From the NCBI GenBank assembly GCA_044359885.1, contig JBIKLI010000003.1, forward strand, positions 1 through 37,874: a stretch of DNA of 37,874 nt, written 5' to 3'. Under the pieces are notes generated by a model. It was not told where the DNA came from, did no database searches, and worked only from the letters and a program-made list of their open reading frames with translations. Both the position numbers and the translations under genes were made by a program. The stretch is from CAIOSQ01 sp044359885. Its GTDB lineage: Bacteria > Pseudomonadota > Alphaproteobacteria > CACIAM-22H2. Shown here one piece after another: positions 1-12,787 of this stretch. Positions within the stretch are counted from its first letter, which is position 1, and the number at the start of each line of letters is the position of its first letter.

Positions 1-1811
1 CTGCCCACGAGAAGCTGCGCGATGAACGCAGCGGGGATGCCGAAGATGCCGACCGAGATGTTGTTGATGCCCCAGATATAGGCGACGTCGCGACCACGGA
101 TCTTCACGATCTGGATGTCGCCGAGCCAGCTGAAGGCCTCCTTGACCCACAGCCCGTGGAACTCGGTCGTGTAGAGGAAGAACATGCAGACGAAAAAGCC
201 CGCAGCCACCCCCGCCACGCCCGACGCGTTGCCGCATCGTTTCCACCAGATTCCGAGCACCAGACCGGCGAACAGGCCGGACGCGGCGATCGAGAAGGCC
301 CAGGACACCAGGAACAGGATGTCCGCGCCGAGCGATCCCGCCGTGTAGGCGGCGATCAGGGCGACGACCATCAGCAGCGCGCGGCTGATGACGAGGCGAC
401 GCTTGGTGTCGGCGTTCGGGTCGATCATCTTGTAGTAGACGTCGTGGCTGAGCGCGTTGGCGATCGCGAGCAGCAGGCCGTCGGCGGTCGACAGCGCGGC
501 CGCGAGGCCGCCCGCCGCCACCAGGCCCGAGATCACGTAGGGCAGACCGGCGATCTCCGGCGTCGCGAGCACGATCGCATCCGCGTGGATGCGGAACTCG
601 CCCAGCTGGAGAATGCCGTCGCCGTTGCCGGTGACGCCGCGGCAGAGCGGGTATTGCTGCACCGCGTTCGCGGCGTCGCAGGCGCCGACCAGCGCAAGAC
701 CCGGACGTCCCCAGCTCTTGACCCATTCCGGCAGATTGGCGATCGGCGTGTTGATCAGCCCCTGATAGACCTCCAGCTTCGCGAAGGCGGCATAGGCCGG
801 CGCCGTGAAGTAGAGCAGGAAGATGAAGAACAGGCTCCACGCCACCGACTCGCGCGCCTGCCGCACCGACGGGGTGGTGAAGTAGCGCATGAGGATGTGC
901 GGGAGCGACGCCGTGCCGACCATCAGGCAGAGGATCAGCGCGAAGTAGTTCCACATCGCGACTGCGCTGTACTGCCCCTGGGCGTTAACGAAGGCCGCCG
1001 TGTGCGGCTGCGCCACCTTCAGGGTCTGCTCGAGCGCCGCGATCTTCTCCAGCGCCGTGCCGTACATCAGCTGCGGGATCGGCACGCCCGTGACCTGGAA
1101 GGACATGACGACCGCGGGGATCAGATAGGCGATGATCAGGATGATGTACTGCGCCACCTGGGTCCAGGTGACCGCCTTCATCCCGCCCAGCAGCGAGCAC
1201 ACCAGGATGCCGATCAGACCGACGAAGCAGGCGACCTGGAACGAGATCCCGAGGAAGCGCGAGGTGATGATCCCCACGCCCACGATCTGCGCCACGACAT
1301 AGACGAAGGACGCGGCGATCAGCACGATCACGGCCAGCATGCGGGCGGCGTGGCCGCCGTAGCGGGCGCCGAAGAAGTCCGGCACGGTGAACTGGCCGAA
1401 CTTCCGCAGATACGGAGCCATCAGGATCGAGACCAGCACGTAGCCGCCGGTCCAGCCCAGGATGAAGGCAAGACCGCTATAGCCGCCGAAATAGAGCGAT
1501 CCGGCCATGCCGATGAAGGAGGCCGCGCTCATCCAGTCGGACCCGGTCGCCATGCCGTTGTAGAAGGCTGGCACCGAGCGTCCGGCGACGTAGTATTCCG
1601 AGACCTCGGCCGTGCGCGAGAGCACGCCGATCAGCGCATAGACGCCGATGGTCATGAAGATGAAGAGATAACCGAGCCAGCGGTCCGGCACGCCCATCCA
1701 TTCCAGGATGCCGAGCACGACCACGAAGCCGAGGAAGCCCCCCGTGTAGAGGGCGTAGATGCGGCCGAGGTTCTGAAGGAACCCGGAGCCGCCGACCGAA
1801 TAGCCAGCCAT
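1..1811 (-). CDS. Sodium:solute symporter (SSS/SLC5, VC_2705-type), 3' end cut by window edge
   Basis: This is a multi-spanning inner-membrane Na+-coupled transporter of the SSS family, likely for a small carboxylate such as acetate. Translating leftward from the ATG at 1809-1811 gives MAGYSVGGSGFLQNLGRIYA, and about 603 codons stay open to the edge, so the C-terminus is missing. SSS hallmarks are visible: the GSDWMSAASFIGMAG segment, the YGGHAARMLA loop region, a GLAAALSTADGLLLAIANALSHD segment, and many hydrophobic helices. Length and the adjacent DUF4212 gene fit the VC_2705 subfamily, where the large protein pairs with a small two-helix subunit. It starts 10 bp after the DUF4212 stop, with a GAGTGAGGAC ribosome site at the end of that gene, so the two are co-transcribed. 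The substrate is inferred from family and from the CrbS-like kinase nearby, not shown by the sequence. Confidence 0.93.
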   Translation of the reverse strand, partial: MAGYSVGGSGFLQNLGRIYALYTGGFLGFVVVLGILEWMGVPDRWLGYLFIFMTIGVYALIGVLSRTAEVSEYYVAGRSVPAFYNGMATGSDWMSAASFIGMAGSLYFGGYSGLAFILGWTGGYVLVSILMAPYLRKFGQFTVPDFFGARYGGHAARMLAVIVLIAASFVYVVAQIVGVGIITSRFLGISFQVACFVGLIGILVCSLLGGMKAVTWTQVAQYIILIIAYLIPAVVMSFQVTGVPIPQLMYGTALEKIAALEQTLKVAQPHTAAFVNAQGQYSAVAMWNYFALILCLMVGTASLPHILMRYFTTPSVRQARESVAWSLFFIFLLYFTAPAYAAFAKLEVYQGLINTPIANLPEWVKSWGRPGLALVGACDAANAVQQYPLCRGVTGNGDGILQLGEFRIHADAIVLATPEIAGLPYVISGLVAAGGLAAALSTADGLLLAIANALSHDVYYKMIDPNADTKRRLVISRALLMVVALIAAYTAGSLGADILFLVSWAFSIAASGLFAGLVLGIWWKRCGNASGVAGVAAGFFVCMFFLYTTEFHGLWVKEAFSWLGDIQIVKIRGRDVAYIWGINNISVGIFGIPAAFIAQLLVG

Positions 1812-1821
1812 GTCTATGTCC

Positions 1822-2088
1822 TCACTCGTCCGAGACGCCGAATTCGTCGTCGATCTTGTTCTGCGCCTTCGTGTTCCAGACGCAGAGCGCGACGAACGCG
1901 ATCAGCGAGCCCTGGGCCGCCATGTAGTAGCCCAGCGGGAACCCGATGATCTGGATCTTGTTCAGCGCCGGGGCGAAGAAATGAATCGCGAAGCTGAAGA
2001 AGAACCAGAGAGCGAGAATCGTCCACATCAGCGAGGACGTTCGGCTCCAGTAGGATTGCATCTGCTCCGGGGTTAGTTTGGCTGCCAT
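1822..2088 (-). CDS. DUF4212 small subunit of the SSS symporter
   Basis: An 88-residue protein with two predicted membrane helices (about residues 20-40 and 48-68) separated by the short turn FFAPALNKIQIIGFPLG. It ends in the charged tail AQNKIDDEFGVSDE. This pattern, with N-terminal YWSRTSSLM, matches the DUF4212/TIGR03647 putative solute-symporter small-subunit family. Members sit directly upstream of a VC_2705-type SSS protein, as here. It is the first gene of a two-gene operon; the upstream 209 bp face a divergent gene and contain a promoter-like pair and palindromes. Its role, assembly or regulation of the large subunit, is known only by association. Confidence 0.93.
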   Translation of the reverse strand: MAAKLTPEQMQSYWSRTSSLMWTILALWFFFSFAIHFFAPALNKIQIIGFPLGYYMAAQGSLIAFVALCVWNTKAQNKIDDEFGVSDE

Positions 2089-2180
2089 GCCGTGTCTCCC
2101 TCATCACCTGCGGATCTGCGGCGTCCGCTACCGGGCGGCCGACCTTGGTGGTTTTCACCTGGACAACGGCCACATTGACG

Positions 2181-2213
2181 CGACGAAAAGAGTTAAGATT
2201 CGTCGCACGAATC
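2181..2213. promoter_or_regulatory. Overlapping inverted repeats, candidate operator in the divergent region
   Basis: Two inverted repeats overlap. GATTCGT at 2197-2203 and ACGAATC at 2207-2213 are perfect 7-bp arms around CGC. CGACGAA at 2181-2187 and TTCGTCG at 2199-2205 are perfect 7-bp arms around 11 bases. They lie just downstream of the minus-strand promoter candidate (-10 at 2216-2221), where a repressor would block transcription of the symporter genes. The arms could instead form alternative RNA hairpins in the 5' leader. The binding protein is unknown. Confidence 0.45.
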
Positions 2214-2215
2214 GG

Positions 2216-2245
2216 CACATAGCACTGAAAGCCTTGGGGCGGCAA
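2216..2245 (-). promoter_or_regulatory. Candidate sigma-70 promoter for DUF4212-symporter operon
   Basis: On the minus strand TTGCCG (2245-2240) is followed after 18 bases by TATGTG (2221-2216). The -10 sits in the context GCTATGTG, close to the CTATGGT elements before other operons in this window. A start near 2209 would give a leader of about 120 bases to the ATG at 2088. Confidence 0.35.
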
Positions 2246-2297
2246 TAGGGTATGCTCACCGCCTCTGGCATCCTTCGAGACTGGCTGGGACCCCGAC

Positions 2298-2903
2298 ATG
2301 CTGACCCGCGCCTACCGGTACTTCTTCCCGCCGCCGATCCGCGACCGGGCGGCGCTGGGCAGCTTCATGTCCGGCGAGGCCGCCTATCTCGCCCAGCGCT
2401 CGACCTATGAATTCACCCGCAACACCCTGGCGTGGCACGGTCAGGCCGCTTTCGGCGACAGGGAATTCAACGATGTCTTCCGGATCTGCCGCTGGGAGGC
2501 CTTCGGCGCCGTCCTGTCGGGGTTCAGCCTCCTCGCCTTCGCCCGCCTGGCGCCCGGGCCGGGCGGACGCCGGGGCGATCTGGAAGCGGCCATGGTCAAG
2601 TTCTATGGTGACCTGCTCGGCGCCTACGAGACCCCGCGCCATCGGACCGACTGGGCCGACGAGCTGGCGGCCCTGGCCGAGCGCCTGCATGTCCTGCCGC
2701 CGGGCGTCGTTCCGTCCGCTGCCGAGGCGACACGGATCGCCGCGGCCAAGGTCTACAAGACCCTGCCGGCCCGGGCCGGCAATCCGCGCGAAGAGAAGGA
2801 TGTGATCGCCAACGCCCTTCGATTCGGCACGATCGGGTTCGGCGAGCGGCTGGACCGGCGGCTGCGGCCCGCCGAGACGACGGCCTCGCTGCTGGCCGGT
2901 TAG
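2298..2903 (+). CDS. Conserved-type hypothetical protein, 201 aa, next to CBS/DUF294 gene
   Basis: I do not recognise the family. The protein starts MLTRAYRYFFPPPIRDR, has no signal peptide or clear membrane helix, and is rich in Arg, Ala and aromatic residues. Residues about 25-85 look alpha-helical and carry several aromatic positions (YLAQRSTYEFTRNTLAWHG, FRICRWEAFGAVLSGFSLLAFARL). Codon use is typical of the neighbours and the opposite-strand readings are poorer. GGGA lies about 8 bases before the ATG. The stop at 2901-2903 is 6 bases before the TTG start of the CBS/DUF294 gene, so the two are almost certainly one operon. A function tied to that nucleotidyltransferase or to the symporter locus is inferred from context only. 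Confidence 0.75.
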   Translation: MLTRAYRYFFPPPIRDRAALGSFMSGEAAYLAQRSTYEFTRNTLAWHGQAAFGDREFNDVFRICRWEAFGAVLSGFSLLAFARLAPGPGGRRGDLEAAMVKFYGDLLGAYETPRHRTDWADELAALAERLHVLPPGVVPSAAEATRIAAAKVYKTLPARAGNPREEKDVIANALRFGTIGFGERLDRRLRPAETTASLLAG

Positions 2904-2909
2904 GCCCCC

Positions 2910-4356
2910 TTGGCCCCGCCCCGGTCCCGGATCGAGGTCTTCGGCCGGCGCGCCCGCGACGCGATGACACCGCGCGTGCACCGCGCCGGCCCCGAGACGC
3001 CGGTCGGGGAGGCGATCGCCGGCCTCGCGGCCACCGACGCCTCGGCCGTGGTGGTGGTGGATGGCGCGGGGCGGCTGATCGGGATCGTCACCGAGCACGA
3101 CATCGCCCGGCGGGTCGCGCTGCGGCTGCCGCCCGAGGCGCCGGTCGAGCGGGCCATGACCGCGCCGGTGAAGTCGGTCGGTGCCGACGACCTGCTCTAT
3201 CGCGCCATCGGGCGGATGCGCCGCGAGAAGCTTCGTCACATGCCGGTCGTCGATGGCCAGGGCCGCCCGGTCGGGATGCTGGACCTGCATGCCGCGCTGG
3301 CCGCGGCGGCCGAACGGATCGTCGACCAGATCGACCGGCTGACCCGCGACGCCTCGATCGACGGCTGGACGGAGGTCAAGCGCGCCCAGGCCGAACTGGC
3401 CCAGGACCTGCTGGACGACAATCTCCCTGCTCCGGAGATCCAGGCGCTGGTCACCGAGATCAATCTCGACATCCATCGCCGCCTGCTGGAGGCGGCGATC
3501 GAGCGGCTGCGCGCCGAGGGCTGGGGCGAGATGCCGGTTCCCATGACGCTGCTGATCATGGGGTCCGGCGGGCGCGGCGAGAACTTCCTGTTCCCCGACC
3601 AGGACAACGGGTTCATCCTCGCCGACTATCCCGACGCCGAGCACGCCCGCATCGACGCCTGGTTCATCGCCCTGGCCGAGCGACTGACCGCCGGGCTGGA
3701 CCGCGTCGGCTTCCCGTTCTGCAGGGGCGGCGTGATGGCCACCAACCCGCTGTGGCGCAAGACCGCCAGCCAGTGGCGCGACCAGATCTGGCTCTGGGGC
3801 GAGCGGCGCAGCCCGGTCGCGGTGCTGTTCGCCGACATCTTCATGGATTTCGCCCCGGCCTGGGGGGATGCGGACGCGGCCGCGGCGCTGCGCACCGAAG
3901 TGACGCGGATGCTGGCGCGATTTCCCGCGCTGCTGCGGGCGATGGCGGAGGACGAGACCGGGCGCGGCGTGGCCCTGAGCCTGTTCGGCAACCTCAAGGT
4001 CGAGAACGACGCCGCCCATCCCGGCCGCACCGACCTCAAGCTGCACGGCACGCTGCCGCTGGTCGGCGCGACCCGGCTCTACGCGCTGCGCGCCGGCCTG
4101 GCGGAGACCGGGACGCTCGCGCGTCTGGCGGCGCTGGCCCGTCTGGGCGCCGTCGGGGCCGACGACGCCGAGGCGCTGGCGCAGGCCTACGCGACGGTCA
4201 CCTTCGTCATGCTGCGCCAGCAGCTCGCCGATTTCCGCGCCGGACAGCCTGTCGGCAACCATGTCGATCCCGATGCCCTGACCCGGCTCGAGCGCGATCG
4301 GCTGGTGGACGCGCTCAAGGCGATCGAGCGCCTGCGCAAGCGTGCGCGGGCTGATT

Positions 4357-4376
<20 letters not shown>
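2910..4376 (+). CDS. CBS-pair / DUF294 putative nucleotidyltransferase
   Basis: A cytoplasmic 488-residue protein. Residues 15-130 are a CBS pair (DAMTPRVHRA, VVVVDGAGRLIGIVTEHDIARRV, then AMTAPVKSVGADDLL, MPVVDGQGRPVGMLDL), the type that binds adenosyl ligands. Residues about 140-480 are DUF294 and DUF294_C, a GlnD-like nucleotidyltransferase fold. The motif GSGGRGE is at 218-224 and the metal-ligand aspartates are D230 and D232 in FPDQDNG. The family is thought to add nucleotides to a protein or small target, but the substrate is not known. The start is TTG at 2910: the upstream gene's stop is in the same frame 6 bases earlier, and the next Met (residue 19) lies inside the first CBS motif. 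The 3' end overlaps the convergent kinase gene by 20 bp. CBS-DUF294 genes recur beside SSS symporters in other proteobacteria. Confidence 0.92.
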
Positions 4377-7085
<2,709 letters not shown>

Positions 7086-7089
<4 letters not shown>

Positions 7090-7280
7090 GGCGGGTCGCC
7101 GCCGCCGCGCGCGGCCAGGGCGAGCAGCGCGATCACGCCCCCCCAGGCGGCGAAGACGTAGAGCAGCAGCGCCGGGACGCCGGACACCAGCACCGGACGC
7201 TGGAAGAAGCCGATCGCCACCGGACTGAACAGCAGGGACGCCAGCAGCAGCAGCCCGATCAGCCTTTCGCCGCGCCGCAT
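7086..7280 (-). CDS. Small two-helix membrane protein coupled to the kinase (CbrX-like position)
   Basis: A 64-residue protein with two hydrophobic segments (about 7-25, LIGLLLLASLLFSPVAIGF, and 36-58, PALLLYVFAAWGGVIALLALA) joined by QRPVLVSG. It resembles, in size, topology and position, the small ORF that overlaps the start of cbrA in pseudomonads (cbrX), where translation of the kinase depends on it. Here TGA at 7086-7088 overlaps the kinase ATG at 7087-7089. The start is 12 bases after the exonuclease stop. Homology to CbrX is a positional inference; the sequence is too short to prove it by eye. Confidence 0.8.
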
Positions 7281-7292
7281 CGCCGTCTCCGG

Positions 7293-9434
7293 CTAGAAGT
7301 CGCGCGCCCGCGCGCGCAGTTCGAAGGCGATCCGGGCGGATCGCAGCAGCTGATCCAGCGTGTCGACGCCGCGCTGGCCCAGCAGGTCGATCAGTCCCGC
7401 GAACACCGCCGCCGTCGCCATCGCGTCGCCCAGCGCCGTGTGCCGGCCCGCGATCGGCACGCCGATCCGGGCGGCGATCGCGTCGAGATCGTGGTCCTGG
7501 ATGTCGGGATGCAGGAAGGCCGAGATCAGCAGCGTGTCGAGCACGGGCATGTCGAAGGCGACACCGCTCTCGGCCTGCTTCATGCGCAGGAAGGTCATGT
7601 CGAAGGCGGCGTTGTGGGCGACCAGGACGGCGCCCTCGCAGAAGGCGCGGAACTGGGGCAGCACCACGGCCGCCGGCGGCGCATCGGCCACCATCGCGTC
7701 GGTGATGCCATGGAAACGGATCGAGCCGGGCGGGATCGGGCGCCCCGGATTGACCAGCCGCGCGAAGGTCTCGCCGGTCAGGATCCGGCCGTTGACCACG
7801 CGCACCGCGCCGATCGACACGATCTCGTCGCCGGCCGAGGGCTTGAGGCCGGTGGTCTCGGTGTCGAACACGACGAATTCCAGGTGCCGGAGCGGACGTT
7901 CCCCGTCGCGCGCCGCGGCGGCGGGCAGATCGAAATCGTAGAATTCCGGGCGCGCGGGCAGGCCCGCCCGCGTCTTGGCCATGCGCCGCTCGGTCTCGGC
8001 CGCCGCGGGCACCGGGATGCGCAGCCGCGAACGACCGTCGTCCAGCGCCTGGCTCCATGCGGCGCTGCCATGGCGCTGCAGAACGTCGCCCAGCGTGGCG
8101 GCGCCCAGCGCGCCGGCCAGTTCCTCGGCCAGCCATGAATCGATGCGCGAGGACGGCACCGGTGCGCCGCGCCAGACCAGATCGACATAGGCCGTGCGCG
8201 CGCCCACCGATGCCTCGACGTCGAGTGCCGCGACCGAGGCGGCCGCCGCGACCCGGGATGCAAGACGCGCCAGCGCGACGACCAGCGACTGGCTGTCGGC
8301 ATGCAGCCAGCGCGGCAGCCCGACCGGGGTGAGGGCCGGTCCGCCGCCTTCCGCGACCTGGCGCGCGAGCAGCCGGAACAGGTCGATCGACAGCACGTCG
8401 GCCAGCGGCCAGTGCCCGCCCTTGAGTTCGCGCGCCGACCGGTCGAACCCGTCCAGGCAGGCGATCATCGCGGCGCTCTCGCGCTGCACCACGGCGTCGA
8501 AGGCCGCGCGCTGCGCCGCCGGCATGCCCGGGAAGGCGGCCAGGGTCTCGGCCGCGGCGCCGAGATTGGCGAGCGGCCGGCGCAGCCCCTCGGCCAGTTC
8601 GCGCATCGCGCGGTCGCGCGCGGCGAGCGCCGCGACCTCGCGGGTGGCGTCGGTCAGGGTCAGGACATAGCCGCTCGGCGCGCCGTCCTCGCCGCGCGTC
8701 AGGGCGATGCGCCCGAAGAGCAGACGGGAGGCGTCCGCGGTGGCACAGACCAGCGGGCAGAATTCCGCCGCCTCGGACGGCGGACCGCCGTCGTGGAGCA
8801 GCCGCTCCAGCGCGTGCAGCACGGGCTCGCGCGCCACGACGTTGAAGAGCGATCGGCCGAGGCCGACCTCGCCGGCGTCGCGCAGCAGGCCGAGCGCCGC
8901 CTGGTTGTAGAGCTGCACCCGGTGCTCGAGCGTGCAGATCAGCACGCCTTCCGCGAGATCGCGCAGGATCGTCTCCAGCCGGCCGCGCTGCTCGGCCGCC
9001 CCGCGCGTCGCCGCGGCGATCGCGGCAGCGTGGTCGCGCCGTCCGGCGGCCAGCGCCGATGCCAGCGCAGCGACCGCTTCCGGCACGGGCGCGAGCCAGG
9101 GATGGGCGCCGGGCGTCACGGCCCGATCGGCGCCCGCCTCGGCCGCGAAGCGTGTCTCCGCCGCCAGCCGCCGCAACGGCAGGACGACGCGCACGCGCAG
9201 CACCGCCGCCGCGACCACGAAGCAGGCCAGCGCCGCGCCGGCGATCGCGACGCCGGCCTCCGCCGGGGTCAGCGCGGCGAGCCCGCGCCCGGACTCGGCC
9301 GGCGTGGCGGCACCGGCGACGACGAGAAACGCGCCGGCCGCCGCACCGGTCGCCGCCGCCGCGCCGAGCGCCAGCCAGAGCGGCCGCGCGCTGTGACGGC
9401 GCGCCGGACGCCAGGCGCCGCCGGCCTCAGCCAC
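7293..9434 (-). CDS. Membrane PAS / degenerate-kinase protein fused to a DEDDh 3'-5' exonuclease
   Basis: A 713-residue fusion. Residues 18-42 and 60-84 are two helices enclosing a short periplasmic loop, followed by a HAMP-like stretch. Residues 152-265 are a PAS-type sensor (ILRDLAEGVLICTLEHRVQLYNQAAL). Residues 270-345 resemble a kinase dimerisation domain (AEGLRRPLANLGAAAETL), but Glu282 occupies the phospho-His position. The following ATPase-like region lacks N and G boxes. Residues 515-700 are a DnaQ-like exonuclease with all catalytic residues: D524 and E526 in DTETTG, D612 in HNAAFD, H665 and D670 in HTALGDA. It should degrade single-stranded DNA, RNA or short oligonucleotides on the cytoplasmic side, perhaps gated by the sensor part. 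The start is GTG at 9432-9434, overlapping the receiver gene's end by 8 bp. Often annotated simply as polymerase III epsilon, which is probably wrong. Confidence 0.9.
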   Translation of the reverse strand: MAEAGGAWRPARRHSARPLWLALGAAAATGAAAGAFLVVAGAATPAESGRGLAALTPAEAGVAIAGAALACFVVAAAVLRVRVVLPLRRLAAETRFAAEAGADRAVTPGAHPWLAPVPEAVAALASALAAGRRDHAAAIAAATRGAAEQRGRLETILRDLAEGVLICTLEHRVQLYNQAALGLLRDAGEVGLGRSLFNVVAREPVLHALERLLHDGGPPSEAAEFCPLVCATADASRLLFGRIALTRGEDGAPSGYVLTLTDATREVAALAARDRAMRELAEGLRRPLANLGAAAETLAAFPGMPAAQRAAFDAVVQRESAAMIACLDGFDRSARELKGGHWPLADVLSIDLFRLLARQVAEGGGPALTPVGLPRWLHADSQSLVVALARLASRVAAAASVAALDVEASVGARTAYVDLVWRGAPVPSSRIDSWLAEELAGALGAATLGDVLQRHGSAAWSQALDDGRSRLRIPVPAAAETERRMAKTRAGLPARPEFYDFDLPAAAARDGERPLRHLEFVVFDTETTGLKPSAGDEIVSIGAVRVVNGRILTGETFARLVNPGRPIPPGSIRFHGITDAMVADAPPAAVVLPQFRAFCEGAVLVAHNAAFDMTFLRMKQAESGVAFDMPVLDTLLISAFLHPDIQDHDLDAIAARIGVPIAGRHTALGDAMATAAVFAGLIDLLGQRGVDTLDQLLRSARIAFELRARARDF

Positions 9435-9804
9435 GATCCGCCGCGAGCAGCGCCTGCACGCGTTCGACGAGCGCGCGGGTCGAGAACGGCTTGGTGACGT
9501 AGTCGTCCGCGCCCAGCGCCAGGCCCTTCTCGCGCTCGACCTCGCGCGAGCGCGCCGTCAGCATGACGATGCGCGTGCGCGCGCAGGCCGGGTCGGCGCG
9601 GATCGCCTGGCAGACGTCATACCCGTCGCGCCCGGGCATCATGACGTCGAGCAGGACCAGATCGGGCGGTCGCGCGGCGATCTCGGCCAGGGCCGCGTCG
9701 CCGTCGCGGGCCACGCGCACGTCGTAGCCGGCCTGACGCATCAGGAATTCGAGCGACAGGACGATGTTCGGTTCGTCGTCGACGACCAGCACGGATGCCG
9801 CCAT
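9427..9804 (-). CDS. Receiver-only response regulator (CheY-like)
   Basis: A 125-residue single receiver domain with no DNA-binding or enzymatic output. Key residues are present: acidic pair D9/D10, phospho-acceptor D53 in LVLLDVMMPG, T83 in MLTAR, and K105 in VTKPF. The start at 9802-9804 is chosen because GGAGGGG lies just upstream and MAASVLVVDDE is the normal receiver N-terminus; longer readings add unconserved sequence. It is the first gene of the operon receiver, exonuclease, small protein, kinase, and its stop overlaps the exonuclease start. It may take phosphate from the CrbS-like kinase. How the signal leaves this protein is not evident: a protein partner such as the exonuclease fusion is possible, or it may be a phosphate sink. 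Confidence 0.93.
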   Translation of the reverse strand: MAASVLVVDDEPNIVLSLEFLMRQAGYDVRVARDGDAALAEIAARPPDLVLLDVMMPGRDGYDVCQAIRADPACARTRIVMLTARSREVEREKGLALGADDYVTKPFSTRALVERVQALLAADRG

Positions 9805-9853
9805 GCGCCCCTCCGTCGCGGCGGCCGCCGGCCGCCACCCCGCCATGCGATCG

Positions 9854-9859
9854 ACCATA
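9854..9859 (-). promoter_or_regulatory. Candidate -10 element before the receiver operon
   Basis: TATGGT on the minus strand, in the context CCTATGGTCG, lies about 50 bases upstream of the receiver start. The same CTATGGTC string precedes the NTF2-like operon at 28957-28962. No good -35 is visible 16-18 bases upstream, so this may be an activated promoter. Confidence 0.3.
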
Positions 9860-9898
9860 GGCCGTGCCGCGCGCCGCCGCCAGATGGCCGCGCGCGAC

Positions 9899-12100
<2,202 letters not shown>

Positions 12101-12158
12101 GCCGCAAATATGCATCGCCGCGCCCGGGATGCGAGTCCCCGGCGCGATCCGGCGCCGT

Positions 12159-12183
12159 GGGGATTGACCGGCGTCAATGCCCC
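12159..12183 (+). promoter_or_regulatory. FNR/FixK-type box (TTGA-N6-TCAA) between uvrB and the BCAM0308-family gene
   Basis: TTGACCGGCGTCAA at 12164-12177 is a perfect match to the TTGA-N6-TCAA consensus of the FNR/FixK/Anr family. The flanks extend the inverted repeat, with GGGG at 12159-12162 and CCCC at 12180-12183. Its centre is about 70 bases before the ATG at 12240. This suggests oxygen- or NO-responsive control of that gene. It fits the family name: BCAM0308 of Burkholderia cenocepacia lies in the low-oxygen-activated locus. Control of uvrB is less likely. Confidence 0.6.
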
Positions 12184-12239
12184 GCCGCGCCGTCCCTGGC
12201 GAAGTCGGGGTCGACGCAGCGGCTGGCGGGGTGACGAAA

Positions 12240-12758
12240 ATGAAGACGCGCGGTATCGGCAGGACGGGACGGCGGCACGACGAGCGCAAGGCGCATCTGA
12301 TCGCCGAGGAACGCCACGACCCCTACAAGGCGCGCGCCAAGCATGCCGGGCCTTGCGTCTGCCCTGGCTGCGGGGCCGTCTTCGCGGCAGGCCGATGGCG
12401 CTGGGACGATCACGCGACGGGGGTCGAGGCGCGCGAGACCTGCCCGGCATGCCATCGCATCGCCGACAGCTTCCCCGCAGGCCGGATCACGATGGCCGGC
12501 GCTTTCCTCGCCGCCCATCGCGACGAGATCGTGGCGCTGGTTCGCAACACCGAGGCGCGCGAGCGGCGCGAACATCCGCTGCAGCGGATCATGGCCATCG
12601 GCGAGGGCGAGCGCGACGGCGAGATGGTGATCACCACCACCGACCTGCACCTGCCGCGGCGCATCGGCCACGCCCTGGTCGACGCCTACAAGGGCGACCT
12701 GCGCACCCATTACGACGAGGCCGGCCATTTCGTGCGCGTCGACTGGCGGCGGGACTGA
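12240..12758 (+). CDS. BCAM0308-family protein with CxxC zinc-ribbon-like motifs
   Basis: A 172-residue cytoplasmic protein. The N-terminus is basic (MKTRGIGRTGRRHDERKAHL). C51, C53 and C56 (CVCPGCGAVF) and C85 and C88 (CPACHRI) form a likely zinc site, with RWRWDDHA between. The second half (EHPLQRIMAIGEGERDGEMVITTTDLHLPRRIGHALVDAYKGDL) matches the conserved body of BCAM0308-family proteins as I remember them. The biochemical function is unknown; the layout suggests RNA or ribosome binding. The ATG at 12240 is chosen because MKTRG is the usual N-terminus and the extra upstream residues would run across the promoter region. The FNR-type box just upstream suggests induction at low oxygen. It stands alone between divergent uvrB and the convergent protease gene, whose stop is about 30 bases away. 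Confidence 0.85.
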   Translation: MKTRGIGRTGRRHDERKAHLIAEERHDPYKARAKHAGPCVCPGCGAVFAAGRWRWDDHATGVEARETCPACHRIADSFPAGRITMAGAFLAAHRDEIVALVRNTEARERREHPLQRIMAIGEGERDGEMVITTTDLHLPRRIGHALVDAYKGDLRTHYDEAGHFVRVDWRRD

Positions 12759-12787
12759 AGCCGCGGCGCGACCCTGCGGACTGGCGC

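Noticed and set aside
156..1949. Plus-strand open frame of about 600 codons over the symporter gene.
   Set aside because: The product is highly charged and repetitive, while the minus strand gives an unmistakable SSS transporter.
12164..12177. Palindrome upstream of uvrB considered as an SOS (LexA) operator.
   Set aside because: It lacks GTTC-N7-GTTC and the CTGT-N8-ACAG pattern, while it fits TTGA-N6-TCAA of the FNR family exactly.
12177..12239. Upstream extension of the BCAM0308-family gene to 12177.
   Set aside because: It would start inside the FNR-type palindrome and add residues not typical of the family.
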